Assembly (NCBI GenBank): GCA_002162095.1
Contig: CP021424.1
Span: 558,001-622,000, forward strand
From: Armatimonadetes bacterium Uphvl-Ar2
Lineage (GTDB): Bacteria; Armatimonadota; Fimbriimonadia; Fimbriimonadales; Fimbriimonadaceae
Direction: 5' to 3'
DNA: 64,000 nucleotides
Positions within the stretch are counted from its first letter, which is position 1. The number at the start of each line of letters is the position of its first letter. The translations under genes and the position numbers were made by a program. Positions 1 to 9,589 of the stretch are shown here, piece after piece. A model generated the notes under the pieces. It did not search any database, was not told the origin of the DNA, and worked only from the letters and a program-made list of their open reading frames with translations.

Positions 1-324
1 ATCCTTCACTGGCACCGAATACAGCGCCGAGAAGTAATCCAGATACTCCCAAACCTTCACGTCGTCGTAAAGGCCAAAGAAGTCCGGCATGTAGCCAATG
101 CGCTTGCGGACTTCCAGCGGGTGCTCGGTGATGTCGAAGCCATCCAAACGGGCCGTGCCGTGAGTGGGCTCCAGCAGCGTGGCCAGCATTTTGATCGTGG
201 TCGTCTTTCCGGCGCCGTTGCTGCCGATGAACCCGAACACATCGCCGGGTTCCAGCGTAAAGGACACGTCGGTGACGGCCGTAAATGATCCGTAGTTCTT
301 GTGGAGATTCAGGACTTCGAGCAT
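1..324 (-). CDS. ABC transporter ATP-binding protein (N-terminal 108 residues; gene runs off the left edge)
   Basis: The reading frame begins with ATG at 324 and is still open at base 1. The translation starts MLEVLNLHKNYGSFTAVTDV and has a Walker A motif, GSNGAGKTT, at residues 34-42. The Q-loop region, signature motif and Walker B lie outside the window. The partner just upstream on the same strand is an ABC-2 type permease (329-1153), with a gap of only four bases, so this is the ATPase of an ABC-2 exporter or a NatA-like system. The substrate cannot be read from the sequence. Family assignment is firm; the function beyond energising export is inference. Confidence 0.93.
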   Translation of the reverse strand, partial: MLEVLNLHKNYGSFTAVTDVSFTLEPGDVFGFIGSNGAGKTTTIKMLATLLEPTHGTARLDGFDITEHPLEVRKRIGYMPDFFGLYDDVKVWEYLDYFSALYSVPVKD

Positions 325-328
325 GGTG

Positions 329-1153
329 TTAGCCAGAGACAGCGGCCCCCGCCGCCTGGGTTTCCCGGCTCATGCGCCGGATCGCAAAGACGAGTAAGCC
401 CGCACCGAGGGCTAGCTGCCAGCCAATCACAATGAAGCTGGACAGGGATGAGTATTCCGAGAAGCCGACGAGGGCAAAGAATGCCGCCATGGGGTGCCAC
501 ATACTGATGCCCGCCTCCCCCCAAAAGATCGAACTCAGGATGATCGGAACGATCAGATAAACCACGATCCAGAGCGCGAACGACAGGAGCAGCGACGCCG
601 CCACCCGCTGTGTCATGGCGCTCACCGCCATGGTCAGGCACATGGCGAAGAAGCTACTTGAGACGAGGTAGCCCAGCAACGCCACCATCACCACCGCCGC
701 CGGCAGATTGTCCCCCCAGGTCAAGCCATTCTCCTTAAAGAACGCTCGCCCCAGGCCACTGGCCAGCAAGAAAACCGGCACGCACACCAGGATCGCGGTG
801 ATGGCGGGCACCGCCCGGGTGAGCTTGCCCAATACAATCTGCTTGGCCGTCAGCGGGGTGGTCAGCAGCACTTCCATACTGCGCTTTTCGCGCTCCCGAG
901 CCAGCGCCCCGTGCAAGGTGATAATGCTCACCAAGCCGAGCAGCACCCAGGCAATCGGGAAGGCCACGGTGGTGTCCACCAAGAACGAATACCGCGCCAC
1001 CGCACCGATGATGCCCAGCACCACCACGCACACCGCCGCGATGACCAACTTGGCCTGCAGGTTATCGCCCTTCAGACCCAGCCACCGGCGAAGCACGATG
1101 CGCGTTTCCGCCAGCATCGGGTTGCGCTCTTCCCAGCGCATCCACAGGCTCAC
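329..1153 (-). CDS. ABC-2 type transporter permease
   Basis: A 274-residue integral membrane protein with about six hydrophobic segments (roughly residues 36-58, 62-84, 112-132, 150-180, 184-208 and 240-262) and a conserved-looking cytoplasmic stretch, EREKRSMEVLLTTPLTAKQI. That stretch is typical of ABC-2 permeases of the NatB/GldF kind. The start is GTG at 1153, overlapping the stop of the upstream gene by four bases (GTGA), which indicates translational coupling. The ATPase follows immediately downstream. Together with the upstream secreted/membrane protein this looks like a three-gene exporter unit resembling the GldA/F/G arrangement. Cargo is unknown. Confidence 0.9.
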   Translation of the reverse strand: MSLWMRWEERNPMLAETRIVLRRWLGLKGDNLQAKLVIAAVCVVVLGIIGAVARYSFLVDTTVAFPIAWVLLGLVSIITLHGALAREREKRSMEVLLTTPLTAKQIVLGKLTRAVPAITAILVCVPVFLLASGLGRAFFKENGLTWGDNLPAAVVMVALLGYLVSSSFFAMCLTMAVSAMTQRVAASLLLSFALWIVVYLIVPIILSSIFWGEAGISMWHPMAAFFALVGFSEYSSLSSFIVIGWQLALGAGLLVFAIRRMSRETQAAGAAVSG

Positions 1154-2951
1154 TTTTGCACCTCCAGCAGCCGACCAGCTAGGGAGATCTCGCCCTTCAC
1201 ACTGGTGGCCCCACCAACGCCAAAGGTTTTGGCGTCGGGCGTCATCAGGGCCAAGAACGAACCCGCGGGTTGGGTGGGGGTGCGAGCTTCCACCGTTCGC
1301 ACTTTGAGTTCACCTCGTCCACCCGGCTTCAAATCGGTGAGCGTCATGTATTCCCGGCCCGACCAAATCTGCACCCGGTCAAGTTGAAAGGCGGTGCGGT
1401 TCACCAGCGTGGCCTTACCCTGGCTCCTCTCGAGGACCAGCGACTGCGGATCCCAAGGCAACGTCTGCGCAAAGGCAAACTGCCGAATCTGCAACGCATT
1501 CGAGGTCACGCCCTTGGCTTCTAGGGTGCCCGTGTCAATGAGTTCGGCGGGCAAATCCGATTGCGAGTTCATAAACGCCGCCATCGGGTTATCCGAGCGC
1601 ACCGGCCACATCGTCTCGATGCCGTCCAGCTTCCAATCGCCCTGTTGGGCTTGCCCGAAGTACAGCCGCTGGCGCCCCATCACCTGCATTTCTTGGCTCA
1701 GCGGGTCCACGGTCGCCATCCCGACTAGCACCGAGGCCGTCCCTGCCGTGGCCGGCATCCGAATCTGGGCGAACAGCAACCCGGCGAACAGCAGGCTGAT
1801 CAGCGGTGAGGTCGTCCAGATCAGTTCGCGGCGATTGAGCCGGTGCAGGACAAAGAAGTTGAGCGGGCCGACGATGAAGATGTAAGTCAGCAAGATGCCC
1901 AGGAGCAGGGCAAAAGAGGGCGGCTTCACCTCCATATTGCTCCCCGAGACATCGTCCAGTGACGAAAAACCCGCGTTGCGGTCCGTTTCTCGCACGCTAT
2001 TGAGCTTGCGGATGATCTCGCCCTGGGGGAAACGCTGCGCGTTGCCGGGCTCAAAGGGGTTGCTGCCGAGCAAGAAGATGCGCCCTTCGCCGCGCTTGCC
2101 CACCACGGCAAAGCCGTTCAAAACTTCTTCCCCGTTCGTCACCGTTAGTGGTCGCTCGGTGAGCGGCCCCGGTTGCAGGCCGAAGCTCGCCGCCCATTTG
2201 GGCTCGCGCGCCACCGGTTCGCCCGCAGTCGCAGGCCACCAGGTTTGCCAGCGCGGATCGCTCAAGATCGGCGCGGAGGCCCCCGTGGGCACCACCAGAG
2301 TCTTGCCCGCCACCACGGCCTGCTGCAGCGCCTTCACCGCATCGTTGCTCAGCCGGTCCGCGCCATCCCCCAGCACCACGTAATCCAGACCGTGGTAGGC
2401 CAGCCAACTATCCGGCGCATCCTCCGGCTTGACCCCCTGAGTGAGCGCGCGCAAGTTCGTGCGTTCGGTCGGGGCCGGCGGGGCGTCTCCATCACCGAGT
2501 GAGACCACGTTGTCCGTCCGCCAGGCTCGAATATCCGTTTCGTTGTCCGAGATTCCTAGAATCAGCCGGGTGTCGTTGCCCCCCAGCTTGAACCCAACTC
2601 AATCGGATCCGGCTCAATCTGCACGCGGTAGTTGGCGGATTCAAACGCCACCGTCGGTCGGTTCCCGAGTTCCGTCGGCAACCAGACCTGAACCTTCTTC
2701 TGCGCCCCCTGCGCCAAGTCCATCGGGTAGCGCATCTGGTAGGTGTTCGACCGCACGACGATCTGGCCCGCGCGGTTCGGACCGGGGTTGGTTGCCGTGA
2801 TGATCAAGGGGGCCACACGCCCCTTCCACTCACCTTCGGGTGCCAGCGAGGTGGCCGTCAGGGTCAAATCGTTGGCCGCATGCGTCGCGGGCAGAACGAG
2901 GAGGCCCAAGAAAACCCCCGCCAATTTGCGCCAGAAAACTCGCTCCACCAT
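1150..2951 (-). CDS. Exporter-associated membrane protein with signal peptide, interrupted by a one-base frameshift
   Basis: Two overlapping frames make one gene. The N-terminal part (2562-2951) has a signal peptide (MVERVFWRKLAGVFLGLLVL, cleavage near THA-AND) and a beta-rich exported domain. It then ends at a stop just after a run of six C (2579-2584; G on the coding strand). The C-terminal frame (1150 to about 2577) continues sensibly (GGNDTRLILGISDNETDI) and carries hydrophobic segments around PPSFALLLGILLTYIFIVGP. Adding one G to the run gives a 600-residue protein with no internal stop. The gene is coupled to the ABC-2 permease by a GTGA overlap. The topology, a large extracytoplasmic region plus a C-terminal membrane region, resembles GldG-like or DUF4350-like partners of ABC-2 exporters, but I cannot name a family with certainty. 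Confidence 0.75.
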
Positions 2952-3018
2952 GCCGACCTCTCAGTATTGCGTCTTGAAGGTGATTTTGGTTGCAGGGCCC
3001 TCGGTTTTCGGCTAGGGC

Positions 3019-3047
3019 TTGCGAAAAATCCCAGGACGTTGTATCAT
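3019..3047 (+). promoter_or_regulatory. Sigma-70-type promoter for the small lipoprotein gene
   Basis: TTGCGA at 3019-3024 and TATCAT at 3042-3047 are separated by exactly 17 bases. They lie 70 bases upstream of the ATG at 3117, in a gene-free stretch between divergent genes. It is a good match to the housekeeping consensus, so a leader of about 60 bases is expected. Confidence 0.65.
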
Positions 3048-3116
3048 GCGGCGCGAACCCCTCGGGGTTTCTCGCATTTCGTGCCGTTGGCAAAGAGGCG
3101 AGTGAGGAAGAGAAGC

Positions 3117-3251
3117 ATGAAGAAGATCCTGATGATGCTGGCCCTGGTCAGCGCTTTCGGCGTTGTGTTGACCGGTTGCTCCGGCAGCGCCCCGGCTGAA
3201 GAAGCCCCGGCTGCCCCGGCTGGCGGCGAAGCCCCGGCTGAAGGTTCGTAA
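3117..3251 (+). CDS. Small Ala/Pro/Glu-rich lipoprotein, 44 residues
   Basis: ATG at 3117 follows a purine-rich ribosome site (GAGGAAGAG, 3104-3112). The peptide has a lysine-rich start (MKKIL), a hydrophobic core and a lipobox (LTGC) with the lipidated Cys at about residue 20. A short mature tail of Ala, Pro, Glu and Gly follows (APAEEAPAAPAGGEAPAEGS). A promoter lies upstream and a strong terminator downstream, so it is a monocistronic unit. Its size and composition resemble the entericidin-like and other tiny lipoproteins common in diderms. The function is unknown. An upstream in-frame extension is possible but has no signal features. Confidence 0.8.
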   Translation: MKKILMMLALVSAFGVVLTGCSGSAPAEEAPAAPAGGEAPAEGS

Positions 3252-3291
3252 GAATCGCACTGTCCCTGCGAGGCTTCGGCCTCGCCTGACC

Positions 3292-3323
3292 GCCCGGCGG
3301 CCCTTGAGGCCACCGGGCTTTTT
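3292..3323 (+). terminator. Rho-independent terminator of the small lipoprotein gene
   Basis: GCCCGG-C-GGCC pairs with GGCC-A-CCGGGC around a five-base loop and is followed by TTTTT (3319-3323). It sits 40 bases past the lipoprotein stop. Confidence 0.85.
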
Positions 3324-3336
3324 CGTGCCCGCCGCT

Positions 3337-4269
3337 CTACTCGGTCAGGTCGCCGTGGCGAATCATGTCCACCAGGTCGCCTTCGGTGCGAATCTCGCCG
3401 CCGAGTAGCGAGCCGCAAATCTCGCCCGAGGTTTCTACGTGGGCACCGGGCAGTATCACGCAGTTCTCCAGCTTGGTGGCGTGCACGGTGGCCCCATCCC
3501 CAATCACCACATATTCGCCCACTTCGGCCTCCACGGTCGCGCCTTCACCGATCTTCGCCACCGAACCCGCCAAGAACCGACTGGTCTCCAAGAACGAAGG
3601 CAGCGTCCCCGTATCGAACCACTCACCCTCGTAAACCCCCGCCCGAACCACCTCGCCTCGGTCAATCAGCATCTGGATGGCATCGGTGATCTCGTACTCG
3701 CCCCGCGCACTCGGCTTCAGGTCGGCAAACACCGACCAAATCTGCGGGCCAAACACGTACATCCCCGCCATCGCCAGGTTGCTTTCGGGGTTCTGCGGCT
3801 TCTCCACCAGCTTCACAATGCGCCCGTCCACCACGTTGGCCACCCCAAACCGGCGCGGGTCTTCCACCTCCTTTACCAGGTTCAAATTTGCGCACGGCTC
3901 ATCTTTGAACGACTGCACAATCGGCGCCAGTGATTGCCCGTAGATGGCATCGCCCAGGTACAGCACAAACGAATCGCCGTCCACAAAGTCCTTGCAAAAA
4001 CTCACGGCATGCGCCAAGCCCAGCGGCTCCGGCTGCCGCACAAAGCTCAGCTGCACCCCAGAGGCCGCCCCGTCACCCAGGGTCGCCCGCATTTCCGGCT
4101 CATTCTCACCCACCACAATCGCAATCTCGGTGATGCCGCAGGCCTTCAGCTGATCGAAAGCGTAGGCCATGGTCATCCGGTTCGCCAAGGGCAGAAGCGG
4201 CTTGGCCACCACGCGCGTGACGGGATAAAGACGCGAACCTTTGCCAGCGGCAAGAATAACTCCTTTCAT
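3337..4269 (-). CDS. Sugar-1-phosphate nucleotidyltransferase (glucose-1-phosphate thymidylyltransferase-like)
   Basis: From ATG at 4269 the protein is 310 residues and opens with the nucleotidyltransferase signature MKGVILAAGKGSRLYPVT, then KPLLPLANRMTMAYA. This is the NTP-binding loop and sugar-phosphate site of the RmlA/GalU superfamily. DxxYG-like residues follow (YLGDAIYG), as does the conserved FVEKP-type motif (KLVEKPQNPES). The last 80 residues contain hexapeptide-like repeats (IGEGATVEAEV, YVVIGDGATV) that suggest a short left-handed beta helix. That matches the long RmlA-like forms that activate sugars for polysaccharide or glycan synthesis. The open frame extends upstream of 4269 but without homology-like features. 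The exact sugar and nucleotide cannot be told. Confidence 0.88.
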   Translation of the reverse strand: MKGVILAAGKGSRLYPVTRVVAKPLLPLANRMTMAYAFDQLKACGITEIAIVVGENEPEMRATLGDGAASGVQLSFVRQPEPLGLAHAVSFCKDFVDGDSFVLYLGDAIYGQSLAPIVQSFKDEPCANLNLVKEVEDPRRFGVANVVDGRIVKLVEKPQNPESNLAMAGMYVFGPQIWSVFADLKPSARGEYEITDAIQMLIDRGEVVRAGVYEGEWFDTGTLPSFLETSRFLAGSVAKIGEGATVEAEVGEYVVIGDGATVHATKLENCVILPGAHVETSGEICGSLLGGEIRTEGDLVDMIRHGDLTE

Positions 4270-4338
4270 GTCGGGTGCCTCAATGACGACTTTCGTCCGT
4301 TGGTGAGTATGCCCCCGGGAACCGGTATTCTTCTGGGC

Positions 4339-5567
4339 GTGACACGGACGTCGCTCATCACCTGGGGTCTCGTGGCGTTGTTGGCGGGCACGCAGGGTGC
4401 CTGCAAGCGCCAGGCCGTGGTCACCCCCACCCCGCCGCCGCCGTGGGCGGCCTACACCCCCCGCCACGACGGCACCAACGCTTACGACACTTATCTGCTA
4501 GCCGGGCAAGACGCCCTCGTCCGCGCCCCAATTCGGCCAAGGTCACGACCTGGACCAACACCACCAAGGACGCCCTGGAGCGCGCCCTCAGCCCGACTTT
4601 GGACAATCTCCGCACGGGGCATGGGCAGTCCTTCCGCAGCGAGGCCCGTCCCCGCCCGCTGGGGGTGGATGACCCGGTTTACAATGGCTGGCGGCTGCTG
4701 ACGATCGCTTTGTCGGCTCGCATCGAGCGTCTCTTCGCCGAGGACAATCTCGCCGACGCCGTGACCTGGACAATGATTGCCACCCGCTTCGGGGCCCGTC
4801 TCTCTCAGACCGGGCTGGAAGGCGCAACCCTGGGGGTTGGCCTGATGGACACGGTGCGCCGCCAACTCGCCCCCGAACTGGCCCAGATCTCCGCCATCGA
4901 CCTCCAAAGGATCGAGAACGAACTGAGCGAAACCCACCGCCAAGCACCCAACTTGGATGATGCCTTTGCCGCCGAAGCCAACCAGCAACAGCAGTTCATC
5001 AACGACCTTAGCCAGCGCAAGGGTGGCCAGGGGCCACTGCTCACGGAACAACTCGGAAGCCGAGGCGCCCAGGCTGTCGAAACCTTCTTGAAGGCCGGCG
5101 AATCCGAACGCGCCACCTGGATCACCAACATGACGGCGGAGGCCGCCCGCATCCGGGACGAAGCCAACGCCCAGCGCAGCCCCGATGCCCCCACCCCGCC
5201 GCGCACCGAGTGGTGGCAAAAGGACCGCGGGCGCCCCTGGTCGCCCCTCACCCAGCACCTTTTGCTCGGCCCGCGCGTGCTCCCCGCCGTCGAGAAGCGC
5301 TACCAAAGCAAGCTGCGCCTGTTTGCGCTGGCGGCGGCGCTCCAGCGCCACGTAGTCAATGCCAAGACCGCTCCCGCCCAACTCCCGGCCCTCGAAACGG
5401 AGCTTCTCACCGACCCCTATTCCGGGCGTCCATTTATCTACCGAGCCGTGGGCCGTGAGTATCAGGTCTACAGCGTAGGGGCCAACAAGAAGGATGACGG
5501 CGGCGAAACCGACCGCAATGGCGAAGTGCCGGACGTCGCGCTCGAAACCCGCGCGTTCGGGTTCTAG
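4339..5567 (+). CDS. Lipoprotein of unknown function, interrupted by a one-base frameshift
   Basis: The first frame starts at GTG 4339 (ATG 4309 is an alternative) and gives a lipoprotein signal, ITWGLVALLAGTQGAC, with Cys as the lipidation site. It runs to the four-C run at 4526-4529. The rest (NSAKVTTWTNTTKDALERAL onward) lies in another frame up to the stop at 5567. Inserting one C restores a 409-residue protein. The C terminus has the motif DPYSGRPFIYRAVGREYQVY followed by SVGANKKDDGG. That tail is common in secreted proteins of Planctomycetota and Armatimonadota and is reminiscent of the pseudopilin GspG C-terminal strand. The middle is helical and charged. The function is not known. Confidence 0.7.
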
Positions 5568-5573
5568 TCCCCG

Positions 5574-6778
5574 TTAGTTCGGGACGATCTGAGTTTCGAC
5601 CTGAACGCGTTGCCGCCACATGCGGGCCGCCACGCCGTCGCAGTCCAGCCGTCCATCGGTCAGCGGGGCATCCAGGCTCGGTATCCCGTTCAGGGCCTCT
5701 TCGCTGATCACCACCGTGCCCGGTTCGGCCAGCTTTTGCAGGTGCGCCGCGATGTCAATGACGCTGGCAAAGTTCACCTGCTTCACGTCGTGGCCCGGCG
5801 CCATCACCTTGCCGCTGTGCACGCCAATGCGCAGCACGAACTCTTGTTCGAGCTTGTTGCGGAAGGCGTTGAACTCAAACAAACCCGACTGCATCGCCCG
5901 GGCGGCCTGGAAGGCCGGCCCCGGCAAGTCAAACGCCGCCGTCACCCCGTCTCCGGCCGTGCTATGCACACGCCCGCCGAACCGCCGCGTGATGTTCTCG
6001 ATGTAGCGGTGGTACTCGGTAAAGGTGAACTCCGCGCTGAGGGCATCGGACTCCTTCTTCATGCGCGTGGAGCCCACGACGTCAATGCTGAGGAAGGTGA
6101 CGAACTGCTCCACCGAGCGCAATTCTTCTTGGATGGCCAGCAACCGGTGGAGTAGCTCCTGCCGCTCCTGCGCCGGGTCCTTCCAACCCATCTTCTTGCT
6201 GAGAGACGATCGAATCGCCCAGGCCAGCCCCCCAAAGGTGGCGCCGCCCGCAGCGAACGCCAAGATCGCCGCCCCGTACAGCCCCGGCACGTCCATGCCG
6301 GGCAGAAAGTTGATGAGGAAGACCGGGAACGTGTAGCTAAGGAACCCAACGATCGCCGAGATGGTGCCACTGGTAATCGCGGTGCGGGCTTCCTTGGCCT
6401 GGGTGCAGTTCCAGAGCGCAATCACGCTCGCCAACGAGGCTAAACCGCCAAACAACCCGGAACCATCCCGGAAGGCGTAGGCCATCACCGGCATCACCCC
6501 GCCGCCAATCCCAGCCACGCCCCCGCCACGTAGTTGCGAATCTTGGGGTCAAAGGCCAGGAACGAGGACTTCATCCGGTCGAACAGTGAAGCCTTCGGGG
6601 AATGCATCGCCAACTGGGCGTGCATGCGGATGATCTCCGGATCGACCCCCGCCATTTCGGCCACGGCCAAAATCGAAGCATCATCCAGAGTGCCGCCCGC
6701 ACTGCGAAGACGACTCGCCATCGCGAGCATCTCCTGAATCGCCCTTCCGTCAGGCGTCGATTCTTCGGGGCGCTGCAT
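5574..6778 (-). CDS. Membrane protein with class III adenylate/guanylate cyclase-type domain, interrupted by a one-base frameshift
   Basis: ATG 6778 (MQRPEESTPDGRAIQ) begins a short cytoplasmic helical region and the first membrane segment (NYVAGAWLGLAAG), then meets a stop at 6494. The next frame resumes at once with VMPVMAYAFRDGSG. One extra G in the run at 6497-6500 gives a single 401-residue protein. It has about four membrane segments and a C-terminal cyclase homology domain (about residues 235-400). Visible motifs are SIDVVGST and AGDGVTAAF, which supply the two metal-binding aspartates, and RIGVHSGKV. The usual VNxAARL motif reads IDIAAHL, so the Asn and Arg that stabilise the transition state are replaced and activity is doubtful. 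It lies ten bases after cdd, in the mutS2-cdd transcription unit. Confidence 0.78.
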
Positions 6779-6788
6779 TTCTTTGATT

Positions 6789-7199
6789 CTACAGGTTTGT
6801 CCGGCCCTGCGTAAACGGGGCACGACTCTGAAATGCGTGCGGCATTAAATCCTTAAACGTGAACTTGGTGCGATTTCCATCTTCGGCCACCATCCACACC
6901 ACCGCCTCGGGATCGGACACAAACTCGGCCATCACCGCCAGGCATTCCCCGCAGGGCGTTCCGCCATCTTCGGTGGCCACCGCCATTTCGGTCCACCGCC
7001 CCCCTTGGGCGTGAATCAATGTCCACAGTGCCACTCGCTCTGCGCACACACTGGCCCCGAAACTGATGTTCTCTATGTTCGAACCCGTACCCACGCGCCC
7101 GTCGGCCATCCGCACCGCCGCCCCCACTTGGTACTGGCTATACGGAGCGTACGCCTGCCCTCGCGCCGCCAGGGCCTTGGCAATCAAATCTTCACTCAT
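6789..7199 (-). CDS. cdd: Cytidine deaminase
   Basis: At 136 residues it has the usual size of a homotetrameric CDA. The zinc site is complete: Cys52-Ala-Glu54 in SVCAERVAL (Glu is the proton shuttle) and Cys83/Cys86 in TPCGEC. The N-terminal YAPYSQYQVGAAV and NIENISFGASVCAER stretches are hallmark pyrimidine nucleoside-binding segments. It converts cytidine and deoxycytidine to uridine and deoxyuridine for salvage. The start ATG overlaps the mutS2 stop by four bases (ATGA), so the two are co-translated. Confidence 0.96.
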   Translation of the reverse strand: MSEDLIAKALAARGQAYAPYSQYQVGAAVRMADGRVGTGSNIENISFGASVCAERVALWTLIHAQGGRWTEMAVATEDGGTPCGECLAVMAEFVSDPEAVVWMVAEDGNRTKFTFKDLMPHAFQSRAPFTQGRTNL

Positions 7200-9544
7200 T
7201 CAAACACCACTTCAGTTACGCCATCCCCGCCGGCTTCGGCGGAGGCCAGCGCGAACGACTTCACGCCCCGATGATTCTTCAGCCGTTGCCGCACAATCTC
7301 TCTTAGCACACCTTCGCCTTTCCCGTGCACAATCCGCACCCGTTCCACGCCGGCCAGTAGGGCTTCATCAATGAACTTATCCAGCATATCCGCGGCTTCG
7401 TCAGCACGGTAACGCCGAAGGTTGAGTTCGCGTTGCGCCGTCTGGGCACGGTGACGCATCATGGCTGCCGCTCCGGAAGGTGCGCGCTTCGGCTCGGGCT
7501 TCGGCCCGCCAATCACTTCAATGTGGCCCACGTCCACCATGGTCCGCATCGCTCCCATCTGCACGGCCACCCGCTTTCCTTGGGGAGTTTCAAGAATCGT
7601 GCCGGTTTGGCCCAGGCCACGTACCCGCACCGTCATCCCCCGCTGCAATCCTTGCGGCGGCGGAGCGATGGGCTTCAGCTTTGGCGCCTTCGGCTTCATC
7701 TCCTGCACAAAGCTGGTGCCCACGTTTTGCAGGTCGCGCAGCTTGGCGCGGGCCTTGTCTCGCCCTTCTTGGGTCGGAGACTTCCGCAGGTCCTCAAAGA
7801 TCTCGGCCGCTTCCAAACGAATCTGGCGCAGCACCTCGTCCAGCTCCTTGGCCAGGCGCTGCCGCACATCCCGGCGGCTGGATTCCAGTTGCTCCTCTTG
7901 CTCGGCCAGCGAGGCTTCTAGCTTCTTCAGTTGGCTGGCCAGGCGGTCGGCCTCGCTCTGCGCAGCCCGGGCCTGCTTCTCGGCTTGCTCCAGCTTGGTG
8001 ATGGTTTCGGCAATGGCGCGCGACTCCGGTTGCACCCCCGCCTCCGCCACCTCGATGACATCATCCGCCACCCCGTACCGCTTGGCAATGTGGAAGGCGT
8101 AGCTGCTGCCCGGCACCCCCACCAGCAGCCGGTACGTCGGCCGCATCGTCTTGCGGTCGAACTCCATGCTGGCGTTCATGAACCCCGGCGCGTTCGTGGC
8201 AAACAGCTTCAATTCGCCGTAGTGCGTGCTGGATAGCACCCGCGCCCCGCCCCGCTGGAAGGCCAACAAAAGCGCCCGCGCCAGAGCCGCGCCCTCTGCC
8301 GGGTCGGTGCCCGCGCCCACTTCGTCCAGCAGCACTAAGGCCCCCGGTTTCAACCCATTCAACGCCTCGGCCACGGTACGAATGTGGGCGCTAAACGTAC
8401 TCAGCGATTGTTGAAGGCTCTGCTCATCGCCGATATCCGCCCACAGTTGTGAGAAGCACCCGAGGTGCATCTCGTCGGCGCACGGCATCAGGCCGGATTG
8501 CCCCATGGCCACCGCCAACCCCAGGGCCTTCATCGTCACCGTTTTCCCCCCGGTGTTTGGCCCGGTGATGAGCAGCACATCGGTGCCCTCACCCAAATCC
8601 AAAGAAAACGGCACCACCACCGCGCGATCAATCAGCGGATGACGACCCTGAACCACCTTCACGCGCGGCCCCTTGAGTGGTTTGGGCAAGCACCCGCCCT
8701 GCCGCGAGCCCAGCCGACCCTTCGCCAGGGTCAAATCCAGATCGGTCACGGCATCCAGCCCATCCAGCAGCGGCCCGGCCACTGCCCCAATCGCCCCGCT
8801 CACGTCCGCGCGGATTCGGCGCTCTTCTTCGCGCACCTGGCCCTCCACCGCCCGCAGTTCGTTGCCGATGTCCACCACGTCCTGGGGTTCTAGGTAAATC
8901 GTCTGCCCGCTGGCGCTGGAATCGTGGACGATCCCCTTGATTTTCCCCCGGTTTTCTGCCTTGAGCGGGAGCACGTACCGCCCTTCGCGCTGGGTGTAGA
9001 TCGGGTCACTTAGCAGCCCGCGATGCGGGCCGGAAACGTAGCTCTGAATTCGCTCTGTTGCCCGCACCTGCAAGACGGCGCGTCGGATCCGCAAGGTGCC
9101 CAGCTTCGCGCTGGCCTCGTCCTTCACTTGGCCTTCGGCGTCAATACAGCGGTCGATCTTGGTGCGCAGGGTCGGCACTTCGGGCATGCGCTGCGCCCGA
9201 ATCCGCAAGAGCGGCCGGTCGTTGCGCTTGGCCAGCTTCGCCCGCACCGCGTCCGCAATCTCCAGGTAGCGCCCCACCCGAGCCAGCACCTCCCCTTCCA
9301 GCACGGCTTCCTTGGAGGCCAGTTGGAGCGGCTCTTTGAGATCATGCACTCCCGCCAGGCTCGGCGGACCTTCATCGAGCGTAGCCAGGGCCTCGGCCGT
9401 CAGGGCCATCAAGTCGGCCACTTCAGCCGGATCGGTGGGTGGCCGCACGCGCAACGCGGCCTGACGACCGAGCGGAGTTTCGCACTCGGTCGCCAGCATC
9501 TGCAGGATGGCATCGAACTCGATGACCTTCAGCGCGTGCTCCAT
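7196..9544 (-). CDS. mutS2: Endonuclease MutS2 / ribosome-collision-associated ATPase
   Basis: A 782-residue protein from ATG 9544 (a GTG lies directly before it). It contains the MutS core and clamp helices, the ATPase with Walker A GPNTGGKTVTMK and the Walker B segment ALVLLDEVGAGTDPAEGAAL. A long charged coiled coil (around KLEQAEKQARAAQSEADRLA) follows, then a KOW-like segment and a C-terminal Smr domain with HGKGEGVLREIV. This order and length are those of MutS2, not of mismatch-repair MutS, because the mismatch-recognition domain is absent. Known roles are suppression of homologous recombination and, in Bacillus, splitting or rescue of collided ribosomes. It is first in a unit with cdd and the cyclase-domain protein. 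Confidence 0.96.
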   Translation of the reverse strand: MEHALKVIEFDAILQMLATECETPLGRQAALRVRPPTDPAEVADLMALTAEALATLDEGPPSLAGVHDLKEPLQLASKEAVLEGEVLARVGRYLEIADAVRAKLAKRNDRPLLRIRAQRMPEVPTLRTKIDRCIDAEGQVKDEASAKLGTLRIRRAVLQVRATERIQSYVSGPHRGLLSDPIYTQREGRYVLPLKAENRGKIKGIVHDSSASGQTIYLEPQDVVDIGNELRAVEGQVREEERRIRADVSGAIGAVAGPLLDGLDAVTDLDLTLAKGRLGSRQGGCLPKPLKGPRVKVVQGRHPLIDRAVVVPFSLDLGEGTDVLLITGPNTGGKTVTMKALGLAVAMGQSGLMPCADEMHLGCFSQLWADIGDEQSLQQSLSTFSAHIRTVAEALNGLKPGALVLLDEVGAGTDPAEGAALARALLLAFQRGGARVLSSTHYGELKLFATNAPGFMNASMEFDRKTMRPTYRLLVGVPGSSYAFHIAKRYGVADDVIEVAEAGVQPESRAIAETITKLEQAEKQARAAQSEADRLASQLKKLEASLAEQEEQLESSRRDVRQRLAKELDEVLRQIRLEAAEIFEDLRKSPTQEGRDKARAKLRDLQNVGTSFVQEMKPKAPKLKPIAPPPQGLQRGMTVRVRGLGQTGTILETPQGKRVAVQMGAMRTMVDVGHIEVIGGPKPEPKRAPSGAAAMMRHRAQTAQRELNLRRYRADEAADMLDKFIDEALLAGVERVRIVHGKGEGVLREIVRQRLKNHRGVKSFALASAEAGGDGVTEVVFE

Positions 9545-9589
9545 CACTTTGTATTGTGAAGCCTCGCGCTGATTTTCCGTGAGGTTAGG

